NCBI GenBank assembly: GCA_947455695.1
Contig: CANGRN010000067.1
Coordinates: 1 to 7,263, forward strand
Direction of reading: 5' to 3'
Source: Alphaproteobacteria bacterium
GTDB taxonomy: Bacteria; Pseudomonadota; Alphaproteobacteria; Micropepsales; Micropepsaceae
DNA: 7,263 nucleotides
Shown piece by piece: positions 1-6,217 of the stretch (positions within the stretch are counted from its first letter, which is position 1; the number at the start of each line of letters is the position of its first letter). Made by a program: the position numbers and the translations under genes. The notes beneath the pieces were generated by a model. That model searched no databases and was not told the DNA's origin. It saw nothing but the letters and a program-made list of their open reading frames with translations.

Positions 1-501
1 GTCATTTCCGGCGGCGGCGGCATCCTGGTGCTGGAAGAACTGGAACACGCCAAGGCGCGCGGCGCGCGCATCCATGCCGAACTGGTGGGCTATGGCGCCA
101 CCGCAGACGGCGCCGACATGGTGGCCCCGTCAGGCGAAGGCGCGGTGCGCTGCATGCAGATGGCGCTGCAAAACATCAAGGGCCCGGTGGACTATATCAA
201 TCCCCACGCCACTTCGACGCCGGTGGGCGACATTCCCGAGATCAACGCCATCAAGACCGTGTTCGGCGCCAAGACGCCGCCGATCAGCGCCACCAAGTCG
301 CTCACCGGCCACAGCCAGGGCGCGGCCGGCGTGCATGAAGCGATCTACACTCTGCTGATGATGAAGAACAACTTCATCTGCGAAAGCGCCAACATCGTGC
401 GCAAGCGCATCGACAACGCCACCATCAATACGGCCCTGTCCAACAGCTTCGGCTTTGGCGGCACCAACGCCAGCCTGGTGTTCCAGCGCTACGAGAAGTG
501 A
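1..501 (+). CDS. fabB: 3-oxoacyl-ACP synthase I (FabB), 3' part
   Basis: This is the C-terminal 166 residues of a beta-ketoacyl-ACP synthase, open at the left edge of the window. The enzyme condenses malonyl-ACP with a growing acyl-ACP in cytoplasmic type II fatty-acid synthesis; FabB is the form needed for unsaturated chains in organisms with FabA. The sequence shows the active-site histidine in [11 protein letters not shown] (His codon 205-207), the conserved lysine and second histidine in TKSLTGHS (codons 295-297 and 310-312), and the terminal [10 protein letters not shown] glycine-rich loop. The catalytic cysteine lies upstream, outside the window. The phrases [21 protein letters not shown] and the overall match to E. 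coli FabB favour FabB over FabF. The HATST version of the first motif, instead of HGTST, is more FabF-like. fabI follows after 39 bases on the same strand, fitting the alphaproteobacterial fabA-fabB-fabI arrangement. Confidence 0.93.
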   Translation, partial: VISGGGGILVLEELEHAKARGARIHAELVGYGATADGADMVAPSGEGAVRCMQMALQNIKGPVDYINPHATSTPVGDIPEINAIKTVFGAKTPPISATKSLTGHSQGAAGVHEAIYTLLMMKNNFICESANIVRKRIDNATINTALSNSFGFGGTNASLVFQRYEK

Positions 502-531
502 TGTCCCGAAATGAAACAGAACACGCCGCGC

Positions 532-536
532 GAGGA
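532..536 (+). promoter_or_regulatory. Ribosome binding site deciding the fabI start
   Basis: GAGGA stands 4 bases before the ATG at 541. The in-frame upstream ATG at 511 has only a weak purine run before it and would add ten residues that FabI proteins normally lack. This favours 541 as the start. Confidence 0.6.
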
Positions 537-540
537 CATC

Positions 541-1398
541 ATGGCTGACACAAAATCGGGACTGATGGCCGGCAAGCGCGGTCTGATCATGGGGGTCGCA
601 AACGATCATTCCATCGCCTGGGGCATCGCCCAGATGCTGGCCTCCCAGGGCGCCGAGATCGCGTTTACCTATCAGGGCGACGCCCAGAAGAAGCGGCTGG
701 GGCCGCTGGCCCAGTCCATCGGCTCCTCCATCGTGCTGCCCGCCGACGTGGAAAGCGATGAACAGCTCGACGCGGTTTTCGCCACCCTCAAGAAGGAATG
801 GGGCGCCATCGACTTCCTGGTGCACTCCCTGGCCTTCTCCGACCGCGATGAGCTCAAGGGGCGTTATGTCGATACCTCCCGCGCCAACTTCGCCAGAAGC
901 CTCGATATTTCCTGCTATTCCTTCACCGCCGTGGCCCAGCGGGCGGCCAAGCTCATGCCCAAGGGCGGTTCGCTGGTGACGCTGACCTATCTGGGCGCGC
1001 AGCGGGTGATGCCCAACTATAACGTCATGGGAATTGCAAAGGCGGCGCTGGAAGCCAGCGTTCGTTATCTGGCCGCCGATCTGGGCCGCGACAATATCCG
1101 GGTCAACGCCATCTCGGCCGGCCCGATGCGCACCCTGGCCGGCGCGGCGGTGGGCGATGCCCGCACCGTGTTCAAATGGAACAAGGCGCATGCCCCGCTC
1201 AAGCGCACCGTGGAACTTAACCATGTCGGCGGCGCGGCACTGTATTTGCTTAGTGACCTGGCAGGTGGTGTCACCGGCGAAATTCATTTCGTCGACTCCG
1301 GCTTCAACGTGATCGGCATGCCGCCGACCGCGGATCTGAACGGATGGACTCCGCCCGAGAATGGCCAGGAGCATCCCGATGGGCGTGCGGACACTTAA
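541..1398 (+). CDS. fabI: Enoyl-[acyl-carrier-protein] reductase [NADH] (FabI)
   Basis: FabI reduces trans-2-enoyl-ACP to acyl-ACP with NAD(P)H, the last step of each fatty-acid elongation cycle, in the cytoplasm. The 285-residue protein is a short-chain dehydrogenase of the FabI type. The dinucleotide-binding motif is GVANDHSIAWGIA near residues 18-30. The catalytic set is Tyr150, Tyr160 and Lys167 (YNVMGIAK), equivalent to Tyr146, Tyr156 and Lys163 of E. coli. The segment NAISAGPMRTLA follows, and the protein ends with a substrate-side IHFVDSGFNVIGMP. The start at 541 is chosen for its ribosome binding site and family length; an in-frame ATG lies at 511. The C-terminus runs about 20 hydrophilic residues beyond the E. 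coli end. The residue matching E. coli Gly93 is Ala98, a position linked to triclosan sensitivity. The next gene starts inside the last 20 bases, so translation is probably coupled. Confidence 0.95.
   Translation: MADTKSGLMAGKRGLIMGVANDHSIAWGIAQMLASQGAEIAFTYQGDAQKKRLGPLAQSIGSSIVLPADVESDEQLDAVFATLKKEWGAIDFLVHSLAFSDRDELKGRYVDTSRANFARSLDISCYSFTAVAQRAAKLMPKGGSLVTLTYLGAQRVMPNYNVMGIAKAALEASVRYLAADLGRDNIRVNAISAGPMRTLAGAAVGDARTVFKWNKAHAPLKRTVELNHVGGAALYLLSDLAGGVTGEIHFVDSGFNVIGMPPTADLNGWTPPENGQEHPDGRADT
1367..1371 (+). promoter_or_regulatory. Ribosome binding site of the DUF4893 gene, inside fabI
   Basis: AGGAG lies 7 bases before the ATG at 1379 and within the fabI coding sequence. It supports 1379 over the in-frame ATG at 1361. 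The 1379 start also puts the signal peptide directly at the N-terminus. Confidence 0.6.
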
Positions 1399-1978
1399 GC
1401 TTTTTTCAGCGCTGGCGTTTTGCCTGGCGTCCACACCCGTTTTCGCAGGCTGGCAGGAGGTGGCGCATCCCGCGGATGCGGCGCGCCTTCAGCAATTGCC
1501 GCAAATCCGCGAAGAAGCCATTGCCGACGCCCAGCATGGCGACGGCCGCGGCGACTGGCGCGTCATTCCCCGCGTGCTGCAGCCGCAGGGCCGCGCCGTT
1601 CCCGCCTCCGTGCTGGTCGGTGACTGGCGCTGCCGCCAGATCAAGCTGGGGCGCATGAGTTCCTACATGGTCTATGACCAGTGGTTCAGCTGCAACGTCC
1701 GTCCCGTGAATGGCGGGCTGTTGTTGCAGAAGATGAATGGCAGCCAGCGTTTTGTCGGCTTCCTGTTCCCCGAGCGCGGCGCCTGGGTTTACCTCGGCGC
1801 GTCCAGCGCCCGCGGCGAGCCCTATCACAATTATTCCGGCGCCTCGCCGGCGCTGGGCGCGCAGGTGACCCCTGACGACCAGATCGGATTGCTGTCCGGC
1901 ATCGGCGACAACCACATGCGGCTTGAGATTCCCGCGATCCAGGAATCCTTGCTCGATGTCGTGGAGTTCGCCCGCTAA
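1379..1978 (+). CDS. Exported DUF4893 family protein
   Basis: The 199-residue product has a typical Sec signal peptide: Arg and Lys at residues 4-7, a hydrophobic core at about 8-18, and VFA just before a likely cleavage after Ala23. The mature part of about 176 residues is predicted to be periplasmic. It resembles the DUF4893 family as I remember it: a central GDWRCRQIKLG segment, then a WFSC segment, a GSQRFVGFLFPE strand and a C-terminal ESLLDVVEF. Cys85 and Cys105 could form a disulfide after export. No catalytic residues are recognisable and the function of the family is unknown. Its start overlaps fabI by 20 bases, which implies co-expression with fatty-acid synthesis and makes an envelope role possible, though only by context. 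Its TAA stop overlaps the convergent carA stop by four bases. The family assignment is from memory of motif patterns. Confidence 0.8.
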   Translation: MGVRTLKLFSALAFCLASTPVFAGWQEVAHPADAARLQQLPQIREEAIADAQHGDGRGDWRVIPRVLQPQGRAVPASVLVGDWRCRQIKLGRMSSYMVYDQWFSCNVRPVNGGLLLQKMNGSQRFVGFLFPERGAWVYLGASSARGEPYHNYSGASPALGAQVTPDDQIGLLSGIGDNHMRLEIPAIQESLLDVVEFAR

Positions 1979-3153
1979 GCCCGCTTCTTGGCGGCTTCGG
2001 CGAAACGCTCAAACAGATAATGCGAGTCCATCGGCCCGGGCGACGCCTCGGGGTGGTACTGCACGCTGAACACATCCTTGCCGTCGACCGCGATGCCGCA
2101 ATTGGTGTCGTCGAACAGCGAGATATGGGTCTCTGACACGCCCTTGGGCAGGCTGTCGCGGTCCACGGTGAAGCCGTGGTTCATCGAGACGATCTCCACC
2201 TTGCCGGTGGTCAGGTCTTTCACGGGATGATTGGCGCCGTGATGGCCCTGCGCCATCTTGCGGGTCTTGGCGCCCAGCGCCAGGCCCAGCATCTGGTGAC
2301 CCAGGCAGATTCCGAACACCGGCGTGCCCGTCTCGATCACGCCCTGGATGGTGGGAATGGCATATGCGCCCGTCGCCGCCGGATCACCGGGGCCGTTGGA
2401 CAGCAATACGCCATGCGGCTTGTGGCGCATCACCTCTTCGGTGGTGGCGGACGCCGGTACCACGGTGATGTCGGCGCCCATGCCGGCCAGCAGCCGCAGG
2501 ATGTTCCGCTTCACGCCATAGTCGATCACGGTGACGCGGAAGCTGGGCTTGCCCTCCTTGCCGTAGCCTTCGTTCCAGGCCCAGGGCATCTCGTCCCACT
2601 TGTACGTCTGGCGGGAGGTGACGTCCTTGGCCAGGTCCAGTCCCTCAAGGCCGGCAAAGCTCCTGGCCTGCTGGATCAGTGCGTCGCGGTCCAGCGCGGC
2701 GCCGTCCAGATTGACCACCACGCCATGGGGCATGCCCTTTTCGCGGATCATCGAGGTCAGCGCGCGGGTGTCGATCCCCGCCACGGCCGGGATGTTGTGC
2801 TTCTTCAGCCAGCCATCCAGCGCCAGCAGGTTGCGGTAGTTGGACGGATGTTCCGCATCCGCCCGCACGATAAGCCCGCGCACCACCGGGGTGATGGTTT
2901 CGATGTCTTCGTCATTGGTGCCGACGATGCCGATATGGGGAAAGGTGAAGGCCACGATCTGGCCGGCGTAAGAGGGATCGGACAGGATCTCCTGGTAACC
3001 GGTCATGGCGGTGTTGAAGCAGACCTCGCCGATCGCCGAGCCTGGCGCGCCGAAGCCGGTGCCTTCGAAGAAGGTGCCGTCCGCAAGCATCAGGCCGCCG
3101 CGCGAAAATGCAGGCGCCGCGGTGGCGGCGTCGGATTTGCTTGCGTTGGTCAT
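1975..3153 (-). CDS. carA: Carbamoyl-phosphate synthase small (glutaminase) subunit
   Basis: CarA hydrolyses glutamine and passes ammonia to CarB, which makes carbamoyl phosphate for pyrimidines and arginine. The 392-residue length is normal. The N-terminal CPSase small-chain domain covers roughly residues 10-150, with the LADGTFFEG opening and the FNTAMTGYQEILSDPSY motif. The C-terminal class I glutamine amidotransferase domain has the nucleophile Cys283 in GICLGHQM and the His367 and Glu369 pair in QYHPEASPGP. The start at 3153 has GAGG 7 bases upstream. A longer in-frame reading to 3246 is unlikely because it runs through the promoter and adds about 31 unrelated residues. carB is not directly downstream, since the DUF4893 gene converges from the other side; split carA and carB loci are common in alphaproteobacteria. 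The gene ends with TAG, and no terminator is visible after it. Confidence 0.96.
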   Translation of the reverse strand: MTNASKSDAATAAPAFSRGGLMLADGTFFEGTGFGAPGSAIGEVCFNTAMTGYQEILSDPSYAGQIVAFTFPHIGIVGTNDEDIETITPVVRGLIVRADAEHPSNYRNLLALDGWLKKHNIPAVAGIDTRALTSMIREKGMPHGVVVNLDGAALDRDALIQQARSFAGLEGLDLAKDVTSRQTYKWDEMPWAWNEGYGKEGKPSFRVTVIDYGVKRNILRLLAGMGADITVVPASATTEEVMRHKPHGVLLSNGPGDPAATGAYAIPTIQGVIETGTPVFGICLGHQMLGLALGAKTRKMAQGHHGANHPVKDLTTGKVEIVSMNHGFTVDRDSLPKGVSETHISLFDDTNCGIAVDGKDVFSVQYHPEASPGPMDSHYLFERFAEAAKKRA

Positions 3154-3175
3154 GGAGGGTCCTCGGATTTGCGCG

Positions 3176-3204
3176 AAAATAGGGACGCCGCCCGCGCCCG
3201 TCAA
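3176..3204 (-). promoter_or_regulatory. Sigma-70-type promoter of carA
   Basis: Read on the minus strand, a TTGACG -35 box (3204-3199) is followed after 17 bases by TATTTT as the -10 box (3181-3176). Transcription would start near 3169, giving a leader of about 15 bases that carries the GAGG ribosome binding site at 3164-3161. So short a leader leaves no room for attenuation, so any control by pyrimidines or arginine would have to act at initiation. This is a motif match only. Confidence 0.55.
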
Positions 3205-3233
3205 CCGCAACGAATCCAGCAGTTTCAATGGGT

Positions 3234-3254
3234 TGGAATTATCCACTGATTCCA
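3234..3254. repeat. Inverted repeat TGGAAT-N9-ATTCCA between carA and yqeY
   Basis: Six-base arms TGGAAT (3234-3239) and ATTCCA (3249-3254) are separated by nine bases. A related half-site, GAATCCA, lies at 3212-3218, just upstream of the carA -35 box. The placement in the divergent spacer of 136 bases would suit an operator, but no known regulator matches and short repeats like this can occur by chance. Confidence 0.3.
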
Positions 3255-3289
3255 GATAGCTTCACGGCGCTTTTGAGATGAGAGATTCC

Positions 3290-3754
3290 ATGTCCCTGCG
3301 TGCCCAGCTGACCGATGCCATGAAGGAAGCGATGAAGGCCAAGGACGCCAAGCGCCTGGCCACCGTGCGCCTGATCCTGGCGGCGCTGAAGGACCGGGAC
3401 ATCGCCGCGCGCAGCGAAACCAACAAGGACCTGGTGAGCGACGACGACATCCTCACCTTGCTCGCCAAGATGATCAAGCAGCGCGAGGAATCCGCCGCCG
3501 CCTTCGACGCCGGCAACCGCCCGGAGATGGCGCAGAACGAACGCGACGAAATCACCGTCATCCGCAGCTTCATGCCCGCCCAGATGGACGAGGCGGCGAT
3601 GAAGGATGCGGTGGCCAAGGTAATCGCCGAATCCGGCGCCGCCTCGATCAAGGACATGGGCAAGGTGATGGCGGTGCTGAAAGAGCGCTATGCCGGCCAG
3701 ATGGATTTCAGCAAGGCGAGCGCTGCGACCAAAGACGCGCTCAGCGGCAAATAG
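3290..3754 (+). CDS. yqeY: GatB/YqeY domain protein
   Basis: A 154-residue, mostly helical and charged protein that matches the stand-alone YqeY family in length and motifs. The N-terminus has LTDAMKEAMKAKDAKRLATV followed by an LRLILAALKDRDI-like helix. The middle has the ILTLLAKMIKQREESAAAF helix and the IRSFMPAQMDE segment. The C-terminal part (IKDMGKVMAVLKERYAGQMD) is the region related to the tail domain of the tRNA amidotransferase subunit GatB. That homology suggests RNA or tRNA contact, but the role of free YqeY is not settled. ATG 3290 gives the usual MSLRAQL opening; an in-frame ATG at 3278 would add four residues, and neither has a strong ribosome binding site. The gene is divergent from carA. 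YqeY genes are frequently near dnaG and rpoD, as here. Confidence 0.88.
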   Translation: MSLRAQLTDAMKEAMKAKDAKRLATVRLILAALKDRDIAARSETNKDLVSDDDILTLLAKMIKQREESAAAFDAGNRPEMAQNERDEITVIRSFMPAQMDEAAMKDAVAKVIAESGAASIKDMGKVMAVLKERYAGQMDFSKASAATKDALSGK

Positions 3755-3764
3755 CGCCGTTTTT
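3745..3764 (+). terminator. Weak intrinsic terminator after yqeY
   Basis: A short stem CGGC (3745-3748) and GCCG (3756-3759), with a seven-base loop containing the yqeY stop codon, is followed directly by five T residues (3760-3764). An alternative stem GCGCT/AGCGC can form in the same place. The stem is short, so efficiency is uncertain. The tract overlaps the stop of the convergent GAF gene. Confidence 0.35.
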
Positions 3765-4266
3765 AATGGTGCTGCGGTTCCAGCAGATCCGACAGTGCCT
3801 TGCCCACCAGCGCGCCATAGGTCTTCACCGTGATGATATCGATATTGGTGAAGCTGCGCTTGTCGCGCCAATAGGCGCCCATGGCGGCGACGTTTTTTTC
3901 GCCCAGCGGCGTCATGATCAGGCTTTTGACGAAGGTCGGCAGATAGGCGTCATAGGGAATGCGCGGGTCTTCGAACACATCCTCGATCACCGCGGTCTGG
4001 GCGTTCATCATCGCCCAGCCGGAGATGCAGGAACTGAGCGGAAACCGCTGGCCCTTCCACAAGGGGCCGATGGCGTCTTCCTCGACATAGTGACAAAGCT
4101 CCCCTTCGCGCAGCACGAAGGTGATGCCGTCGCTGGCGCAGATGTCGCGGGCGGTCTGGCGCACGGTCTCGATCACGGCGACCTGGCTGCGGGCCACCCC
4201 CAGGCGCTCGCGGGCCTCGGCCAGAAGGGCGGCGCGGATCGAACTGGACTGCTCGTAAAGGGACAT
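3763..4266 (-). CDS. Small stand-alone GAF-domain protein
   Basis: A 167-residue cytoplasmic protein made of one GAF domain after a short N-terminal helix (residues about 1-35). Typical GAF features are visible: the ICASDGITFVLREGELCHYV strand pair, then LSSCISGWAMMN, then VIEDVFEDPRIPYDAYLPTF, and finally SLIMTPLGE with the closing helix. GAF domains bind small ligands or mediate dimer contacts. Sequences of this kind are common as sensory input of alphaproteobacterial histidine kinases, but here no kinase, cyclase or DNA-binding domain is attached, so the ligand and output are unknown. ATG 4266 has GGAG 6 bases upstream and fits the start of the domain. A continuous reading frame runs on upstream for hundreds of codons antisense to dnaG, which I judge spurious. 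It is divergent from dnaG across 132 bases and convergent with yqeY across 8 bases. Confidence 0.85.
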   Translation of the reverse strand: MSLYEQSSSIRAALLAEARERLGVARSQVAVIETVRQTARDICASDGITFVLREGELCHYVEEDAIGPLWKGQRFPLSSCISGWAMMNAQTAVIEDVFEDPRIPYDAYLPTFVKSLIMTPLGEKNVAAMGAYWRDKRSFTNIDIITVKTYGALVGKALSDLLEPQHH

Positions 4267-4398
4267 GCGGGTCTCCGGCGGCGAATCCCAGCCTAAGGGG
4301 GATTTTCTAAAAAAGCATGCACAGGGCAGGGGCGGGTTCCACGGGGCCGCAAGGGCTATTTCCTGCGCAAAAGGCGGGTTTTCCCGTAAAGTGACCCC

Positions 4399-6204
4399 AT
4401 GCGCTATGGCGAAGGATTGCTGGCAGAAATCCGGCAGCGGACCGATTTGGTCGCGCTGGTGGGCCGCCGCGTCAAGCTGGTGCGCAAGGGCCGGGAAATG
4501 TGGGGCTGCTGTCCGTTCCACAACGAGAAGTCGCCCAGCTTCAAGGTCAACAACGAGCGCCAATCGTACAAATGCTTCGGCTGCGGCAAGGGCGGCGACT
4601 GCTTCAAGTGGCTGATCGAAGTCGAAGGCCTGAGCTTTCCCGAAAGCGTGGAGAAGCTGGCGGGCGAGGCCGGTGTCGAACTGCCCAAATGGTCGCCCGA
4701 GGACGAAGCGCGCGAGCAGCAGAAGAAATCGCTCTACGACGTGGTGGAGCTGGCGGCGAAGTTTTACGAAGCCCAACTGTTCGAAGCGGGCGGCCGCGAG
4801 CCGCGCGAATACCTGAAGGGCCGCGGGCTCGACGGCGCGGCGGCCAAGCAGTTCCGTTTGGGTTATTCGCCCGGCGGTAACGGCGCGCTGATCAAGCACC
4901 TGACCGAGCACAATGTCACCCTGGACGACATCATTGCCGCGGGGCTTGCGCGTCCTGCCGATGACGGCCGGCCGATGCGCGATTTCTTCTACAATCGCGT
5001 GATGTTTCCCATCACCGACGGGCGCGGCCGCGTGGTGGCGTTCGGGGCGCGCGCATTGGAAGCCGACGCCAAGCCCAAATACATCAATAGCGGCGAAACA
5101 TCGCTGTTTTCCAAGGGTTCGCAGCTTTACAACTTCGCCACCGCGCGCGCCGCCGCCATCAAGGCCGGCACCATAATCGTGGCCGAAGGCTACATGGACG
5201 TGATCGCGCTGGTGCGCGCCGGCTTCGCGCACAGTGTTGCGCCGCTGGGCACGGCGCTGACCGAAGACCAGTTGCATCTGCTCTGGCGCACCGCGCCCGA
5301 ACCCATCCTGGCGTTCGACGGCGACGCGGCGGGATTGAAGGCGGCGCACCGCGCCGCGCATCTGGCCTTGCCGCATCTGAAGGCCGGCTACTCGCTGCGC
5401 TTTGCCTTCCTGCCCACCGGCGAAGATCCCGACAGCTACATTGCCGCCAATGGCGCCGGCGCCATGACGGTGCTGCTGGAAGCGGCGCTGCCGCTGTCGC
5501 AGCTTTTGTGGCGCGCCGAGACGGACGGCAAGGATTTCTCCACCCCCGAACGCCGCGCCGGGCTGGAACATGCCTTGCGCGAAATCGTCAGCCACATCAC
5601 CGACGCCAAGATCGCCGACTATTACCGCCGCGGCTTCGACGAGCTGGTGTTCAACAGCTTCAAGCGCCGCGCCCCCGCACCCACCCGCACCCCCCAGCGT
5701 CCGGCGTCGGGCTTTCAGGGCGGCGGCCGGTTCCGGGGCGACTTCAAGCCCCGCCCCCTGCCGGGCACCCCGGAGGCGGTCTCGGCCAGCGTCCAGGGGT
5801 CGGCCCTGGTCCGGTCCGGCCAGGCGGGGGCCCGCCACGCCAAGGAGATGGAACTTGGCCGACTTTTGGTTGAATCGCCCGAAATCGCACTCGCGGAGGC
5901 TGAATCGCTGGCGAATCTGGACCTCTCGGACCCTTCGCTTGACAGGCTGCGCCACGAACTTCTAAACCTCGCCGCCTCCGGCTCCAGCCTTGAAAAAGCT
6001 GGGGTTCAAGCCCATTTCACGCGTAAGGGAATTGCCGAATTGCTGGTGCGTTTTGCCGGCTCCGCGGTCGAAGACCCCCAAGCCAGTTTTCAGCGCACCG
6101 TTGCCGACCTGCGCGAGCTGGGGGGGCACCAGACCGATGCGCGGCGCCTGCTGGAGCGCCGCAAGGCGTTCTCAGAACGGCCCGGCGACGGGCGCGGGAC
6201 ATAG
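4399..6204 (+). CDS. dnaG: DNA primase
   Basis: DnaG makes the RNA primers for replication, working with the DnaB helicase at the fork. The 601-residue length is normal. The CHC2 zinc-binding domain has Cys38, His41, Cys59 and Cys62. The catalytic core includes the FYNRVMFPITDGRGRVVAFGAR segment (about residues 197-216) and the Toprim metal-binding residues Glu263 (VAEGYMDV), Asp307 and Asp309 (AFDGDAAGLKAA). A Pro/Arg/Gly-rich linker at about residues 415-455 leads to a helical C-terminal helicase-interaction domain, which is poorly conserved. ATG 4399 is the only sensible start: an in-frame TAA at 4387-4389 closes the frame upstream and the N-terminus fits the family. No good ribosome binding site precedes it, so translation may be weak, or the message may be leaderless. 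rpoD follows after 13 bases, the conserved primase/sigma operon. Confidence 0.97.
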   Translation: MRYGEGLLAEIRQRTDLVALVGRRVKLVRKGREMWGCCPFHNEKSPSFKVNNERQSYKCFGCGKGGDCFKWLIEVEGLSFPESVEKLAGEAGVELPKWSPEDEAREQQKKSLYDVVELAAKFYEAQLFEAGGREPREYLKGRGLDGAAAKQFRLGYSPGGNGALIKHLTEHNVTLDDIIAAGLARPADDGRPMRDFFYNRVMFPITDGRGRVVAFGARALEADAKPKYINSGETSLFSKGSQLYNFATARAAAIKAGTIIVAEGYMDVIALVRAGFAHSVAPLGTALTEDQLHLLWRTAPEPILAFDGDAAGLKAAHRAAHLALPHLKAGYSLRFAFLPTGEDPDSYIAANGAGAMTVLLEAALPLSQLLWRAETDGKDFSTPERRAGLEHALREIVSHITDAKIADYYRRGFDELVFNSFKRRAPAPTRTPQRPASGFQGGGRFRGDFKPRPLPGTPEAVSASVQGSALVRSGQAGARHAKEMELGRLLVESPEIALAEAESLANLDLSDPSLDRLRHELLNLAASGSSLEKAGVQAHFTRKGIAELLVRFAGSAVEDPQASFQRTVADLRELGGHQTDARRLLERRKAFSERPGDGRGT

Positions 6205-6206
6205 TT

Positions 6207-6210
6207 AGGG
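6207..6210 (+). promoter_or_regulatory. Ribosome binding site deciding the TTG start of rpoD
   Basis: AGGG at 6207-6210 lies 7 bases before TTG 6218. An in-frame TAG at 6206-6208 closes the frame just upstream, so TTG 6218 is the only good start near the 5' end of the open frame. No ATG occurs in this frame until 6602, which would cut into the end of the extension just before region 1.1. Confidence 0.55.
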
Positions 6211-6217
6211 TAGAACA

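Noticed and set aside
130..1434. Minus-strand open frame of 434 codons across fabB and fabI
   Set aside because: It lies antisense to two clear enzymes and has low-complexity His/Gly/Ala-rich composition, as expected from GC-rich codon bias.
3154..3246. N-terminal extension of CarA by 31 residues
   Set aside because: It would be translated through the best promoter and the ribosome binding site at 3161-3164, and the added residues do not look like CarA.
2176..3249. Plus-strand open frame of 357 codons inside carA
   Set aside because: It is antisense to carA, whose catalytic motifs are intact, and has no recognisable domain.
4336..4340. GGAAC on the minus strand upstream of the GAF gene as an EcfG (general stress sigma) -35 box
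   Set aside because: No CGTT-like -10 element occurs 16-17 bases downstream.
4267..5955. Long minus-strand open frame continuing upstream of the GAF gene, antisense to dnaG
   Set aside because: It is a shadow of dnaG. The residues are Arg/Ala/Gly/Gln-rich with no recognisable domain, and the true GAF start at 4266 has its own ribosome binding site.
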